Source of the DNA: Mediterranea sp. (in: CFB group bacteria)
GTDB taxonomy: Bacteria; Bacteroidota; Bacteroidia; Bacteroidales; Bacteroidaceae
Assembly: GCA_031259755.1 (NCBI GenBank)
Contig: JAIRKY010000008.1
Coordinates: forward strand, 1 to 32,769
Length of the DNA stretch: 32,769 bases
Direction of reading: 5' to 3'
Of this stretch, positions 14,975 through 23,988 are shown in pieces (the stretch's first letter is position 1; each line of letters opens with the position of its first letter). The notes beneath the pieces were generated by a model. The model did not search any database. It was not told the origin of the DNA and saw only the letters and a program-made list of their open reading frames with translations. The position numbers and the translations under genes are program-made.

Positions 14975-16466
14975 ACTGATACTTCCCCCAGTCGATCTCT
15001 CTCATATCACCGGTTTTGTTGAACTGAGCGTGCATGCCAAGCGCAGCCCGGATACAGTGGGGAGTTTGTCCCTTACCTGCCAGTTTCACGTAATCCCAAA
15101 GGATCTGTCTGTAGTCGGGGTGGGCGCAGTTCTCGATAATCGCGCGCGATCTTTCCGCCGGACTCTTGCCACGCAGGTCGGCAATACCTTGTTCGGTGAT
15201 AACCACGTTTACAGAATGTTCGTTGTGGTCGTGGTGCGAAACCATCGGTACGATAGAACTGATCTTGCCACCCTTAGCCACAGAAGGACAAGAGAAGATA
15301 GAGATAAACGCATTACGGGTAAAGTCGCCCGATCCGCCGATACCGTTCATCATCTTCGTTCCTGTGATATGTGTAGAGTTGATGTTACCATAGATATCCG
15401 CTTCGATAGCCGTATTCATTGAAATGACGCCCAGGCGGCGAACGATCTCGGGATTATTGGAGATTTCCGATGGGCGAAGCGCCAATTTGTCACGGAAGAA
15501 GTTCATATCGTTATAGATCTCGTTCAGGCATCCGTTTGTTACAGACAACGAACAAGTACTACCGAACTTGACGCGCCCTTCTCTCATCAGCTTGATCACC
15601 GAATCCTGAATGACCTCCGTGTACATTTCGAACGCAGGGATTGTTTTATCGCGTCCCAACGCTCCCAATACGGCATTAGCAATGTTACCCACGCCGGATT
15701 GCAACGGAAGGAAAGTCGATGGAATGATACCGCGTTTCATGTCCGCGGCCAGGAAGTTTGCCACATTGATACCGATCCGGTCGGTGACAGGATCCGGTTC
15801 GGTGAAGTCGCGGGCCTCGTCGCACAAATGTACTTCGACAACCGCCGCGATCTTTTTCGGGTCTACCTGAATATACGGTTTACCCACGCGGTCGCCCGGC
15901 TTATAGATTGGAATTTCACGACGGTAAGGAGGGTCGAGCGGCTCATACACGTCGTGCAGGCCCATCATATTTTTGCTGTGCGCGCTGTTAAGCTCCACGA
16001 TGATATGGTCGGCCAAACGGCAGATCGTCGGAGTGATACCGCCGGCAGCGGTCAGGTATATTTTGCCGTCGGCCGTCAGTTCGCAAGCTTCAATGATCGC
16101 TACGTTTACCTTTCCCAGAAAACCGAAACGTACCTCCTGAGCCATTTGTGAAAGATGAATATCGTTATACGCGATCTCCCCGTTGTTTACAGCCTTACGA
16201 AAATCATCGTTCGTTGTGTAAGGAGCGCGATAACGGATAGCTTTGGCGCGCGTCAGCACACCGTCACAAGATTCGCCTGTCGACGCGCCACTCAGAATAT
16301 CAATCTGGAAAGGATTTCCCTTCGCATGTTCTTCTTCCGCGATCTTAGCGATCTCGGCAGTCACGGCTTTTGGCGTTCCGGCGGGCGTAAACCCACTGAC
16401 ACCAACCACATAGCCATGTTTCACAATACTCGCGGCAGTTGCCGCAGTCACGATTTTAAATGACAT
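14973..16466 (-). CDS. Acetyl-CoA hydrolase/transferase family, likely succinyl-CoA:acetate CoA-transferase
   Basis: A 497-residue cytoplasmic enzyme starting at the ATG at 16466 (MSFKIVTAATAASIVKHGYV). A longer frame to 16529 would run into the upstream gene. FEMYTEVIQDSVIKLMREGR carries the glutamate of class I CoA-transferases that forms the glutamyl-CoA intermediate, and GIGGSGDFTRNAF is the glycine-rich loop that stabilises it. SGFTPAGTPKAV near the start fits the CoA-binding first half. Length and motifs agree with AarC/Cat1-type succinyl-CoA:acetate transferases. In a Bacteroidales fermenter it would swap CoA between succinyl-CoA or propionyl-CoA and acetate. The exact acyl pair is inferred. 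Confidence 0.9.
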   Translation of the reverse strand: MSFKIVTAATAASIVKHGYVVGVSGFTPAGTPKAVTAEIAKIAEEEHAKGNPFQIDILSGASTGESCDGVLTRAKAIRYRAPYTTNDDFRKAVNNGEIAYNDIHLSQMAQEVRFGFLGKVNVAIIEACELTADGKIYLTAAGGITPTICRLADHIIVELNSAHSKNMMGLHDVYEPLDPPYRREIPIYKPGDRVGKPYIQVDPKKIAAVVEVHLCDEARDFTEPDPVTDRIGINVANFLAADMKRGIIPSTFLPLQSGVGNIANAVLGALGRDKTIPAFEMYTEVIQDSVIKLMREGRVKFGSTCSLSVTNGCLNEIYNDMNFFRDKLALRPSEISNNPEIVRRLGVISMNTAIEADIYGNINSTHITGTKMMNGIGGSGDFTRNAFISIFSCPSVAKGGKISSIVPMVSHHDHNEHSVNVVITEQGIADLRGKSPAERSRAIIENCAHPDYRQILWDYVKLAGKGQTPHCIRAALGMHAQFNKTGDMREIDWGKYQ

Positions 16467-16498
16467 AATGATTTTAGATATATTTTTGTGATTAGCAT

Positions 16499-16834
16499 TT
16501 AATATTTCCTGTTGAGAATTTCCGACCAAATGACCGCACGCCGCACCTCTTCGGCGGAATGGATGTCAAACTCCCGCGCGTCATCCGGCTCTTCCCGAAC
16601 AGGTGGAGGAACTGATGGTTCTGATCTTTTAATTTGTTTTTTGGAATGTTGTCGTTCCGCTATCTTGGCGGAAAAAGTAAAATGATCATTATCACACACT
16701 TCATTGTCTTCGGATAACGTCACCGGACGACGACGACGTTCCTTCCCCTCTTCACCGGAAGCCATCAGTCGCCTGATAACAGCGAAGAAGATAATAAGGC
16801 CTATAATAACAACTATCTGAAAAATATCTTCCAT
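16499..16834 (-). CDS. Small single-pass membrane protein, conserved hypothetical
   Basis: A 111-residue protein. The N-terminus MEDIFQIVVIIGLIIFFAVI is one transmembrane helix, followed at once by RRLMASGEEGKERRRR, a basic stretch that would hold the rest in the cytoplasm. The middle is charged and low in complexity. The end, FDIHSAEEVRRAVIWSEILN then RKY, resembles a conserved tail I recall in many small Bacteroidales membrane proteins. It lies 32 bases upstream of the CoA-transferase gene in the same direction and is probably co-transcribed. Function unknown. Confidence 0.75.
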   Translation of the reverse strand: MEDIFQIVVIIGLIIFFAVIRRLMASGEEGKERRRRPVTLSEDNEVCDNDHFTFSAKIAERQHSKKQIKRSEPSVPPPVREEPDDAREFDIHSAEEVRRAVIWSEILNRKY

Positions 16835-16921
16835 GCGATTTCGGAATTGATTGCCAAAGGTATGGATTTAATCTGATAAGTACAATCTCACGATTCGTTT
16901 ATATGATCCCGCCATTTATTT

Positions 16922-16956
16922 TTTATACGCGGATTACACGAAAATCCGCGTATAAA
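16922..16956. repeat. Inverted repeat with 14-bp perfect arms
   Basis: TTTATACGCGGATT (16922-16935) and AATCCGCGTATAAA (16943-16956) around a 7-base loop. It lies about 90 bases upstream of the leftward membrane-protein start. It could be an operator or a hairpin; no T-run follows. Confidence 0.55.
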
Positions 16957-17006
16957 TAATATAAACTAATTGTGCTGAGCTACTTAGGAACGAAAGGTAT
17001 AACATA

Positions 17007-17044
17007 AATTAAGGGCAACTTCACAGTTACCCTTAATTTTCTTT
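17007..17044 (+). terminator. Terminator-like hairpin in the regulator's upstream region
   Basis: AATTAAGGG plus AAC (17007-17019) pairs with GTT plus CCCTTAATT (17026-17038), with a one-base internal mismatch. T-rich TTCTTTT follows rightward. No rightward gene precedes it, so it could end a small RNA or serve as an attenuator together with the short frame that follows. Confidence 0.45.
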
Positions 17045-17061
17045 TAACCTAAACCTTAACT

Positions 17062-17112
17062 ATGAAAAAATCTATTGTTTCTTTCATGATACAAAGATGT
17101 GAATTATCATAA
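17062..17112 (+). CDS. Possible 16-residue leader peptide
   Basis: ATG at 17062 and TAA at 17110-17112 encode MKKSIVSFMIQRCELS. It begins 18 bases after the hairpin at 17007-17044 and 269 bases before the regulator. There is no good ribosome-binding site and no strong run of a single amino acid, so an attenuation role is only a possibility. It may be chance. Confidence 0.2.
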   Translation: MKKSIVSFMIQRCELS

Positions 17113-17321
17113 AAGACACGAAATAATTCTCAAAAAAGATTTGTCGTTTTAACGTTTATTATTGGAATAGCTCCCAAAACAGGCTTTTTTCTGGTTATAA
17201 CTTCTTCATTAACCGCTCGGCTGAATCGTTCAACGCAAAGATTAAAGCATCCGAAACTTTGTTTAGAGGGGATGATAGATATTATTTTTAAGAAAAGACG
17301 CATTAAATATAAAGATTTAGT

Positions 17322-17329
17322 TATTTTTG
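17322..17329 (+). promoter_or_regulatory. -7 element for the regulator/ligase operon
   Basis: TATTTTTG fits TAnnTTTG and lies 51 bases before the ATG at 17381. The -33 element is not clear. Confidence 0.45.
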
Positions 17330-17380
17330 TGGCCTGATAATATTAAATCATCACTTTTGGTCACATCGAAAGAATAGAGT

Positions 17381-17956
17381 ATGGATACGAGTAAAATTGT
17401 TGGAGAGAAAATCAGAGGTCTCCGTGAGGCTAAAGCAATCACAACCGAAGAATTGGCCGAACGCTCCGGCCTGGCAGTAGAGCAAGTCGAAAGAATTGAA
17501 AACAACATAGACTTGCCATCATTAGCGCCGCTCATCAAAATAGCGCGTGTGTTGGGTGTACGTTTAGGTACTTTCCTTGACGACAACAATGAAATAGGCC
17601 CTGCTGTCTGTCGCAAACAAGATACAAGCGACACGATCAGTTTCTCAAACAACGCGACACAATCCCGCAAACACATGATCTATCATTCGCTTTCCAAATC
17701 GAAAGCCGACCGTCACATGGAACCATTTATCATTGACGTCGCCCCTTCGGAAGAGACACATTTTATTCTTTCCTCCCACGAGGGCGAAGAGTTCATCATG
17801 GTCATGGAAGGTACGATGGAAATCAGCTACGGAAAGAACAAGTATATTCTTGAAGAAGGCGATAGCATATATTATGATTCAATCGTACCTCACCATGTAC
17901 ACGCATTCGAAGGAAAAGCCGCAAAAATACTCGCAGTAGTATATACCCCTGTATAA
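17381..17956 (+). CDS. XRE-family transcription regulator with C-terminal cupin
   Basis: A 191-residue protein. Residues about 8-66 form an HTH_3/XRE domain ([20 protein letters not shown], then [14 protein letters not shown]). Residues about 115-190 form a cupin_2 barrel ([40 protein letters not shown]), which normally senses a small ligand or metal. It is 20 bases upstream of the acyl-CoA ligase gene in the same direction. This pairing suggests it controls the ligase and perhaps senses a carboxylic acid or acyl-CoA, which is inference. It probably regulates its own operon. Confidence 0.9.
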   Translation: MDTSKIVGEKIRGLREAKAITTEELAERSGLAVEQVERIENNIDLPSLAPLIKIARVLGVRLGTFLDDNNEIGPAVCRKQDTSDTISFSNNATQSRKHMIYHSLSKSKADRHMEPFIIDVAPSEETHFILSSHEGEEFIMVMEGTMEISYGKNKYILEEGDSIYYDSIVPHHVHAFEGKAAKILAVVYTPV

Positions 17957-17976
17957 ACTCAAAACTTCAAACTCAA

Positions 17977-19626
17977 ATGCAATTATTTGACAGGACTTTG
18001 GGCCAGTGGCTTGAGCATTGGGCCGAAACAACACCCGATAAAGAATATATCGTATATTCCGACCGTAATCTTCGCTTTACTTGGAAACAGTTCAATGAAC
18101 GTGTTGACAATATGGCCAACGGGCTCTTGTCTATCGGCGTAGAGAGAGGTTCACACGTAGGGATCTGGGCTGCTAACGTACCCGACTGGTTGACACTGCT
18201 CTATGCCTGCGCCAAGATCGGAGCGATATACGTAACCGTGAATACGAGCTACAAACAATCGGAGCTGGAATATCTCTGTGAGAACTCTGATATGCATACA
18301 TTATGTATCGTCAACGGTGAAAAAGACAGCGACTTTATACAGATGACATACGCCATGCTTCCTGAACTGCGGACGTGCGAACGCGGACACCTGGAAAGTG
18401 AGCGGTTCCCTAAAATGAAAAACGTGGTTTACGTCGGCCAGGAAAAGCACCGTGGTATGTACAATACATCCGAGCTGCTCATTCTTGGCGAGAATATGGA
18501 CCATACTCGTTTGAACGAACTTAAGAGTCAGGTGAATTGTCACGACGTTGTAAACATGCAATATACTTCCGGAACGACCGGCTTCCCGAAAGGGGTTATG
18601 TTGTCACATCATAACATTGCCAACAATGGTTACCTCACAGGCGAGCACATGAAGTTCACTCAGGACGATAAACTCTGTTGTTGCGTACCGTTATTCCATT
18701 GTTTCGGTGTAGTATTGGCGTCCATGAACGTATTGACACACGGATGTGTACAAGTCATGGTGGAACGTTTCGACCCGCTCGTGGTTTTAGCCTCAATACA
18801 CAAAGAGCGCTGTACCGCGCTTTATGGCGTACCGACCATGTTCATCGCCGAATTGAACCATCCGATGTTCGACATGTTTGATATGTCCAGCCTTCGCACG
18901 GGTATCATGGCAGGATCGCTTTGTCCTGTCGAACTGATGCGCCAGGTACAAGAAAAGATGTATATGAAGGTTACCAGCGTATATGGACTGACAGAAACGT
19001 CGCCGGGTATGACACAAACCCGCATCGAAGACTTGTTCGATGCGCGTTGCAATACGGTGGGGAGCGATTTCGAATTTACAGACGTGAAGGTTCTTCATCC
19101 TGAAACAAACGGGGAATGCGCTGTAGGCGAGCAAGGCGAAATGTGTTGCCGGGGGTATAATGTCATGAAAGGATATTATAAAAACCCACAAGCAACCGCT
19201 GAGGTCATCGACTCTAACGGCTATCTGCACTCAGGAGATTTGGGCGTGAAGGATGAAGATGGCAACTACCGCATCACCGGACGTATCAAGGATATGATCA
19301 TCCGCGGTGGCGAGAACATCTATCCACGCGAAATCGAAGAATTCCTTTATAAAATGGAAGGCGTTAAGGATATTCAGGTCGCCGGCATCCCTTCTCCCAA
19401 ATACGGCGAAGTGGTAGGCGCCTTTATTATCCTCAAAGAAGGTTCCCGGATGCAGGAATCTGACGTACAAGATTTCTGCCGAAACAAAATAGCCCATTAC
19501 AAGATACCCAAATACATTTTCTTTATTAACGAATTCCCTATGACCGGCAGTGGTAAGATCCAAAAGTTCAAACTAAAAGACCTGGGCGTCGAATTATGCG
19601 AACAGCAGGGCATAGAAATAATTTAG
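17977..19626 (+). CDS. AMP-forming acyl-CoA synthetase/ligase
   Basis: A 549-residue ANL-superfamily enzyme. The phosphate-binding loop is at about 195-210 ([20 protein letters not shown]). The adenine motif is [15 protein letters not shown], then [20 protein letters not shown] and [20 protein letters not shown] in the hinge and C-terminal domain, with the catalytic lysine in [11 protein letters not shown] (about residue 527). It activates a carboxylic acid to acyl-AMP and then acyl-CoA. Overall resemblance is to medium- or long-chain fatty-acid ligases, but chain length cannot be told. It is co-transcribed with the XRE-cupin regulator. Confidence 0.92.
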   Translation: MQLFDRTLGQWLEHWAETTPDKEYIVYSDRNLRFTWKQFNERVDNMANGLLSIGVERGSHVGIWAANVPDWLTLLYACAKIGAIYVTVNTSYKQSELEYLCENSDMHTLCIVNGEKDSDFIQMTYAMLPELRTCERGHLESERFPKMKNVVYVGQEKHRGMYNTSELLILGENMDHTRLNELKSQVNCHDVVNMQYTSGTTGFPKGVMLSHHNIANNGYLTGEHMKFTQDDKLCCCVPLFHCFGVVLASMNVLTHGCVQVMVERFDPLVVLASIHKERCTALYGVPTMFIAELNHPMFDMFDMSSLRTGIMAGSLCPVELMRQVQEKMYMKVTSVYGLTETSPGMTQTRIEDLFDARCNTVGSDFEFTDVKVLHPETNGECAVGEQGEMCCRGYNVMKGYYKNPQATAEVIDSNGYLHSGDLGVKDEDGNYRITGRIKDMIIRGGENIYPREIEEFLYKMEGVKDIQVAGIPSPKYGEVVGAFIILKEGSRMQESDVQDFCRNKIAHYKIPKYIFFINEFPMTGSGKIQKFKLKDLGVELCEQQGIEII

Positions 19627-19712
19627 GCGCCTCATTACTTTTATGAATTATCATTTCGTCCGGAATCTTATTTGAATATGACGCCGAAAATCAATGAGAT
19701 GCGAATCCGCTA

Positions 19713-19764
19713 AAATTTGTTCAACGAAGATTGGGTAAAATCGTTTAGTTAACGTTATCTTTGC
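19713..19764 (+). promoter_or_regulatory. Promoter with the 52-bp element shared with the kor operon
   Basis: This segment matches 952-1003 at 46 of 52 positions. It ends in TATCTTTG (19756-19763), a perfect TAnnTTTG -7 element, and drives the gene starting at 19823. Bases 19721-19742, just upstream of the core, are almost identical in both copies, as expected for a shared protein-binding site. Confidence 0.65.
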
Positions 19765-19822
19765 TCCGTGTATTTTAAGTTTATCATGAAATACATGTAG
19801 TAATTTCAATCGTAAATTAGAG

Positions 19823-21016
19823 ATGGGAAGAGTTTTGATTATTGGCGCAGGCGGTGTAGGTACTGTCGTCGCACACAAGGTAGAACAAAATGCCGGTGTT
19901 TTTACTGATATAATGATTGCCAGCCGCACAAAGTCAAAGTGTGATGATATTGTGAAGTCGATAGGTAATCCGGCAATAAAAACAGCGCAGGTAGACGCGG
20001 ATAACGTGAATGAATTGGTGGCGCTGTTTCATGAATTTAAACCGGAGATTGTTATCAATGTGGCTCTGCCATATCAGGACCTGACGATTATGGAGGCCTG
20101 CTTGCAAGCCGGAGTGAATTATCTCGATACGGCTAACTATGAGCCTAAAGACGAAGCGCATTTTGAGTATAGCTGGCAATGGGCTTATCATGACAGATTT
20201 AAAGAAGCCGGCCTCACAGCGATCCTGGGTTGCGGATTCGACCCGGGAGTAAGCGGAATTTATACGGCTTATGCGGCAAAGCATTATTTTGATGAAATAC
20301 ATGACCTGGATATTGTAGACTGTAATGCGGGCGACCATCACAAGGCGTTTGCAACGAATTTCAATCCGGAAATCAATATCCGTGAGATCACTCAGAAAGG
20401 GCGTTATTACGAGAATGGGAAATGGGTGGAAACGGGTTCTCTGGAAATCCACCAACCGATCACTTACCCGAATATCGGGCCCAAAGAGTCGTATCTGCTT
20501 TATCACGAAGAACTGGAATCGTTGGTGAAACATTTCCCCACAATTAAGCGCGCCCGCTTTTGGATGACATTCGGACAGGAATACCTGACTCATTTACGGG
20601 TGATCCAAAATATTGGTATGGCGCGTATTGATGAGATAGACTATAACGGACAGAAGATCGTACCGATCCAATTCCTGAAAGCTGTGCTTCCGAATCCACA
20701 GGATCTGGGGGAGAACTATACCGGTGAGACATCAATCGGATGTCGTATCCGTGGTATAAAAGATGGCAAAGAACGTACATATTACGTTTACAATAACTGT
20801 AGCCATGAAGCGGCTTATAAAGAAACCGGTATGCAGGGGGTAAGCTATACCACCGGCGTACCCGCGATGATCGGCGCGTTGATGTACTTCAACGGAGAAT
20901 GGAAACGCCCTGGAGTGAACAACGTAGAAGAGTTTGATCCGGATCCATTCATGGAACAACTGAACAAACAGGGATTGCCTTGGCATGAAGTGTTTGACAG
21001 TGATCTGGAAGTTTAG
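19823..21016 (+). CDS. Saccharopine dehydrogenase family, probable carboxynorspermidine/carboxyspermidine dehydrogenase
   Basis: A 397-residue cytoplasmic enzyme. The N-terminal Rossmann motif is MGRVLIIGAGGVGTVVAHKV, followed by the family's saccharopine-dehydrogenase core (INVALPYQDLTIMEACLQAG, GVNYLDTANYEP, LGCGFDPGVSGIYTAYAAKH). Length and these motifs agree with the short enzyme that condenses a diamine with aspartate semialdehyde and reduces it to carboxy(nor)spermidine. That is the first step of the alternative spermidine route used by Bacteroidetes. The next enzyme, the decarboxylase NspC, is not in the window. A true lysine-pathway saccharopine reductase is less likely. The ATG at 19823 lacks a Shine-Dalgarno sequence, as is normal for this phylum. 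Confidence 0.88.
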   Translation: MGRVLIIGAGGVGTVVAHKVEQNAGVFTDIMIASRTKSKCDDIVKSIGNPAIKTAQVDADNVNELVALFHEFKPEIVINVALPYQDLTIMEACLQAGVNYLDTANYEPKDEAHFEYSWQWAYHDRFKEAGLTAILGCGFDPGVSGIYTAYAAKHYFDEIHDLDIVDCNAGDHHKAFATNFNPEINIREITQKGRYYENGKWVETGSLEIHQPITYPNIGPKESYLLYHEELESLVKHFPTIKRARFWMTFGQEYLTHLRVIQNIGMARIDEIDYNGQKIVPIQFLKAVLPNPQDLGENYTGETSIGCRIRGIKDGKERTYYVYNNCSHEAAYKETGMQGVSYTTGVPAMIGALMYFNGEWKRPGVNNVEEFDPDPFMEQLNKQGLPWHEVFDSDLEV

Positions 21017-21072
21017 CGGTAAGATACCGGAGATTGAAACGCAAAAATAGAAATGTACATATTTAAATGATT

Positions 21073-22113
21073 ATGGCGAAGAAAGACGAACTGAACTTTG
21101 AAGGAGAGAAAACAGTAGCTAATGAAAAGCTAAAGACGTTGCAGAATGCAATGGACAAAATAGAAAAGAGCTTCGGAAAAGGCTCGATCATGAAAATGGG
21201 TAATGAGAGCGTAGAACAAATGGAGGTCATTCACTCAGGTTCGGTAACGTTGGATGTCGCTTTAGGTGTTGGCGGGTATCCGCGTGGAAGGATCATTGAA
21301 ATATATGGCCCCGAATCATCCGGTAAGACGACGCTGGCTATACACGCTATTGCTGAAGCACAGAAGGCTGGTGGTATCGCCGCTTTTATTGACGCGGAAC
21401 ACGCGTTCGACCGCTTCTATGCGGAAAAGCTCGGAGTGGATATTGACAATCTGCTCATTTCTCAACCGGATAATGGTGAACAAGCGTTGGAAATTACGGA
21501 GCAATTGATCCGTTCATCGGCTATTGATATTATTGTCATTGACTCGGTAGCGGCGTTGACCCCCAAGGCTGAGATTGAAGGTGATATGGGCGAGAACAGA
21601 GTGGGTTTGCAGGCGCGCCTTATGTCACAAGCTTTGCGTAAGTTAACGGCAACAGTAAGTAAGACGCGTACAACATGTATCTTCATCAATCAGTTGCGTG
21701 AAAAGATCGGGGTAATGTTTGGTAATCCGGAAACAACCACCGGAGGTAATGCGTTGAAATTCTATGCCTCTGTACGTATTGATATCCGTCCTTCAACTCC
21801 AATTAAAGATGGCGAGGAAGTATTGGGTAAACTGACTAAGGTAAGAGTGGTGAAGAATAAAGTAGCGCCTCCTTTCCGTAGAGCTGAATTTGATATTATG
21901 TTTGGGGAAGGTATTTCCAAATCAGGGGAGATCATCGACCTGGGAACTGAACTGGGTATAATTAAGAAAAGCGGATCATGGTACAGCTACGATGAAACGA
22001 AACTGGGACAAGGCCGTGACGCCGCGAAACAAGTGATACGGGATAATCCGGAACTGGCGGAAGAACTGGAAGCGCATATCATGGAGGCTCTGAAAGAGAA
22101 AAATAAAGGATGA
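21073..22113 (+). CDS. recA: RecA recombinase
   Basis: A 346-residue protein starting [20 protein letters not shown]; an ATG two codons earlier (21067) is possible. Walker A is GPESSGKT (79-86), Walker B lies in [14 protein letters not shown], and the L1/L2 DNA-binding loops are in [20 protein letters not shown] and [19 protein letters not shown]. It forms filaments on single-stranded DNA, catalyses strand exchange and triggers the SOS response where LexA is present. The C-terminus is acidic. It ends at a strong bidirectional terminator. I saw no obvious LexA-type palindrome upstream. Confidence 0.98.
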   Translation: MAKKDELNFEGEKTVANEKLKTLQNAMDKIEKSFGKGSIMKMGNESVEQMEVIHSGSVTLDVALGVGGYPRGRIIEIYGPESSGKTTLAIHAIAEAQKAGGIAAFIDAEHAFDRFYAEKLGVDIDNLLISQPDNGEQALEITEQLIRSSAIDIIVIDSVAALTPKAEIEGDMGENRVGLQARLMSQALRKLTATVSKTRTTCIFINQLREKIGVMFGNPETTTGGNALKFYASVRIDIRPSTPIKDGEEVLGKLTKVRVVKNKVAPPFRRAEFDIMFGEGISKSGEIIDLGTELGIIKKSGSWYSYDETKLGQGRDAAKQVIRDNPELAEELEAHIMEALKEKNKG

Positions 22114-22116
22114 ATT

Positions 22117-22155
22117 CTCAGCGTAGACTTGAGGCCGGCTCAAGTCTACGCTGAG
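22117..22155. terminator. Bidirectional terminator between recA and the DUF3127 gene
   Basis: Perfect 17-bp arms CTCAGCGTAGACTTGAG (22117-22133) and its complement (22139-22155) around a GCCGG loop, immediately after the recA stop. The two flanking genes converge here. The T-run is short on both sides. Confidence 0.75.
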
Positions 22156-22189
22156 TTTCCTGGAATTATTACTTGCCTGTAATGTTATT

Positions 22190-22564
22190 TTAGAAAGGAA
22201 GATCATCCTTTGCGTCACCGGGGATAAATTCCGGAGCAGCAGTAGGAAGTGGAGGAGGAATAGGTGCATCCGCACTAACCGGAACGTCGGCAGTTACACG
22301 CTCTATTTTCCATGCGCGGATACTGTTGAACCATCTATCTTGCCACTGACGGGCATCGATATCGAACGATACATTTAATTCTTCGCCCATCTGGATAGCA
22401 AATTGATCTATTTTATCGGCTCCGAATACCCCGAAACACATTCTTTTCGGATATTGATCATGGTTTTCAATAACAAACTCTTGCGCGATCCACTCGTTAC
22501 CGGTGGATTTTGCTACTCCACTTTTCTGGGGGAGTATCGCGATGATTTTTCCGCTAAATTCCAT
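22190..22564 (-). CDS. DUF3127 protein, SSB-like, with an acidic DDLPF tail
   Basis: A 124-residue protein. Residues 1-90 look like an OB-fold strand pattern (FSGKIIAILP, EWIAQEFVIEN, RMCFGVFG, GEELNVSFDIDARQW, FNSIRAWKIERV), as in single-stranded DNA-binding proteins. About residues 92-118 are a Pro/Ala-rich linker, and the end is KDDLPF, very like the DDIPF tip by which SSB recruits repair proteins. I assign it to DUF3127 from memory of the family. It is convergent with recA and divergent from dnaN, which supports a role in DNA replication or repair. A leftward TAACTTCG near 22616-22623 could be its -7 element, one base off consensus. Confidence 0.85.
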   Translation of the reverse strand: MEFSGKIIAILPQKSGVAKSTGNEWIAQEFVIENHDQYPKRMCFGVFGADKIDQFAIQMGEELNVSFDIDARQWQDRWFNSIRAWKIERVTADVPVSADAPIPPPLPTAAPEFIPGDAKDDLPF

Positions 22565-22698
22565 CTTTTAAAATTATGAGTTTTAAGTAAGCGGCATCTT
22601 GCCGCATTTCCGTCGCGAAGTTACGGTTTTTTTATTGGATTAGACGAATAAACGCCGGAATTTCTTGTGACGTATTGCAACTACATATATTTTTTTTG

Positions 22699-22706
22699 TA
22701 ACTTTG
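22699..22706 (+). promoter_or_regulatory. -7 element of the dnaN promoter
   Basis: TAACTTTG fits TAnnTTTG, 39 bases before the ATG at 22746. A T-rich run (22689-22697) precedes it. Confidence 0.55.
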
Positions 22707-22745
22707 TCCACTTAGGAAAATAAGAATACTTAAAAATAAGAATAT

Positions 22746-23867
22746 ATGAAATTTATCGTTTCCAGTACCGCTTTATTTAATCATCTACAGGCTGTTAGCC
22801 GAGTGATAAATTCCAAGAACACGCTGCCTATTCTGGATTATTTTTTATTCGACCTTCAGGACGGGACTTTATCTATTACGGCGTCAGACACAGAAACCAC
22901 GATGGTAACTTCGGTTGAAGTGAGCGAAAGTGATGCGAACAGAAAGTTCGCTGTGGTAGCCAGGACATTGTTAGACGCGCTAAAAGAGATCCCAGAACAA
23001 CCAGTCACATTCGATATCAGCGATGTACTGGAGATCACGGTACACTATCAGAACGGTAAATACAGTTTGATGGGACAACACGCGGATGAGTACCCGCAAT
23101 CTACAACACCGGGTGATGACGCCGTACGTGTGGAGATCGGAGCGGATATTTTATTGAGCGGCATTAACCATACTTTCTTCGCTATGGCTGACGATGAGTT
23201 ACGTCCGGTGATGAACGGTATCTATTTTGATATTACTACTGATGATATTACGATGGTGGCATCGGATGGCCATAAATTGGTACGTTATAAAACACTGTCG
23301 GCTTTCGGAAACGAACGCGCGGCATTTATCTTGCCGAAGAAGCCTGCCAATCTGATAAAGAATATCTTGGGTAAGGAACAAGGAAACGTAGTGATTGAGT
23401 TCGATGAACGCAATGCGGTGTTCACTATGGAAAGATATCGCATGGTATGCCGTTTAATCGAAGGCCGCTATCCGAACTATAATTCGGTAATTCCGCAAAA
23501 CAATCCGCATAAAGTAACAGTAGACCGTCAGACGCTTGTAGGAGCGCTACGCCGTGTATCTATTTTTTCTTCACAGGAAAGTAGTTTGATCAAATTACGG
23601 ATGGAAGAGAATGAAATGGTGATCTCGGCGCAAGATATCGACTTCTCTACATCAGCGGAAGAAACACAGGTATGCCAATATGCGGGAAATGCCATGAGCA
23701 TCGGTTTTAAATCGACTTTCCTGATTGATATCCTGAACAATATGTCATCTTCTGAAATCGTAATTGAATTGGCAGACCCGTCACGCGCAGGAGTTATCGT
23801 ACCTGTAGAACAGGAAAAAAACGAAGAGATCTTGATGTTGTTAATGCCGATGATGCTTAACGACTAA
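22746..23867 (+). CDS. dnaN: DNA polymerase III sliding clamp (beta subunit)
   Basis: A 373-residue protein of normal length for the three-domain clamp. It starts MKFIVSSTALFNHLQAVSRV with the usual NTLPILDYFLFDLQ, has MADDELRPVMNGIYFD and SDGHKLVRY in the middle domain, and ends MLLMPMMLND, the family's typical M-P-M-x-L tail. Two copies encircle DNA and hold polymerase III and other clamp-binding proteins on the template. It is not beside dnaA here, as is common in Bacteroidetes. An inverted repeat separates it from the exonuclease gene. Confidence 0.97.
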   Translation: MKFIVSSTALFNHLQAVSRVINSKNTLPILDYFLFDLQDGTLSITASDTETTMVTSVEVSESDANRKFAVVARTLLDALKEIPEQPVTFDISDVLEITVHYQNGKYSLMGQHADEYPQSTTPGDDAVRVEIGADILLSGINHTFFAMADDELRPVMNGIYFDITTDDITMVASDGHKLVRYKTLSAFGNERAAFILPKKPANLIKNILGKEQGNVVIEFDERNAVFTMERYRMVCRLIEGRYPNYNSVIPQNNPHKVTVDRQTLVGALRRVSIFSSQESSLIKLRMEENEMVISAQDIDFSTSAEETQVCQYAGNAMSIGFKSTFLIDILNNMSSSEIVIELADPSRAGVIVPVEQEKNEEILMLLMPMMLND

Positions 23868-23886
23868 ACACATTTGCAATTAGACT

Positions 23887-23983
23887 ATTTACGATTGGAG
23901 TTACTTACTAAATTGAAGGTTGAAAATTAAATAGCCTTGTTCAATCGTAAACAATAAATTGCTTTGTAACTTCAATCGTAAAT
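23887..23983. repeat. Inverted repeat in the dnaN-exonuclease gap
   Basis: Arms 23887-23904 (ATTTACGATTGGAGTTAC) and 23966-23983 pair at 17 of 18 positions. A third related piece, TTCAATCGTAAA, lies at 23940-23951. TTTCAATCGTAAATTA also occurs just before the gene at 19823. It may be a weak terminator or a dispersed motif near start codons. Confidence 0.45.
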
Positions 23984-23988
23984 TTAAT

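Larger units (their letters stand above)
16835..17380. other. Intergenic region between divergent genes
   Basis: These 546 bases separate the leftward membrane-protein gene from the rightward regulator. They hold an inverted repeat with 14-bp arms (16922-16956), a terminator-like hairpin (17007-17044), a possible 16-codon leader frame (17062-17112) and a -7 element at 17322-17329. I see no conserved gene. Confidence 0.55.

Noticed and set aside
16467-16529. An N-terminal extension of the CoA-transferase
   Set aside because: The extra 21 residues are not like the family and would overlap the end of the upstream membrane-protein gene; MSFKIV at 16466 fits better.
19823-21016. A lysine-pathway saccharopine dehydrogenase
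   Set aside because: The protein is the short form typical of carboxynorspermidine dehydrogenases, and Bacteroidetes make lysine by the diaminopimelate route.
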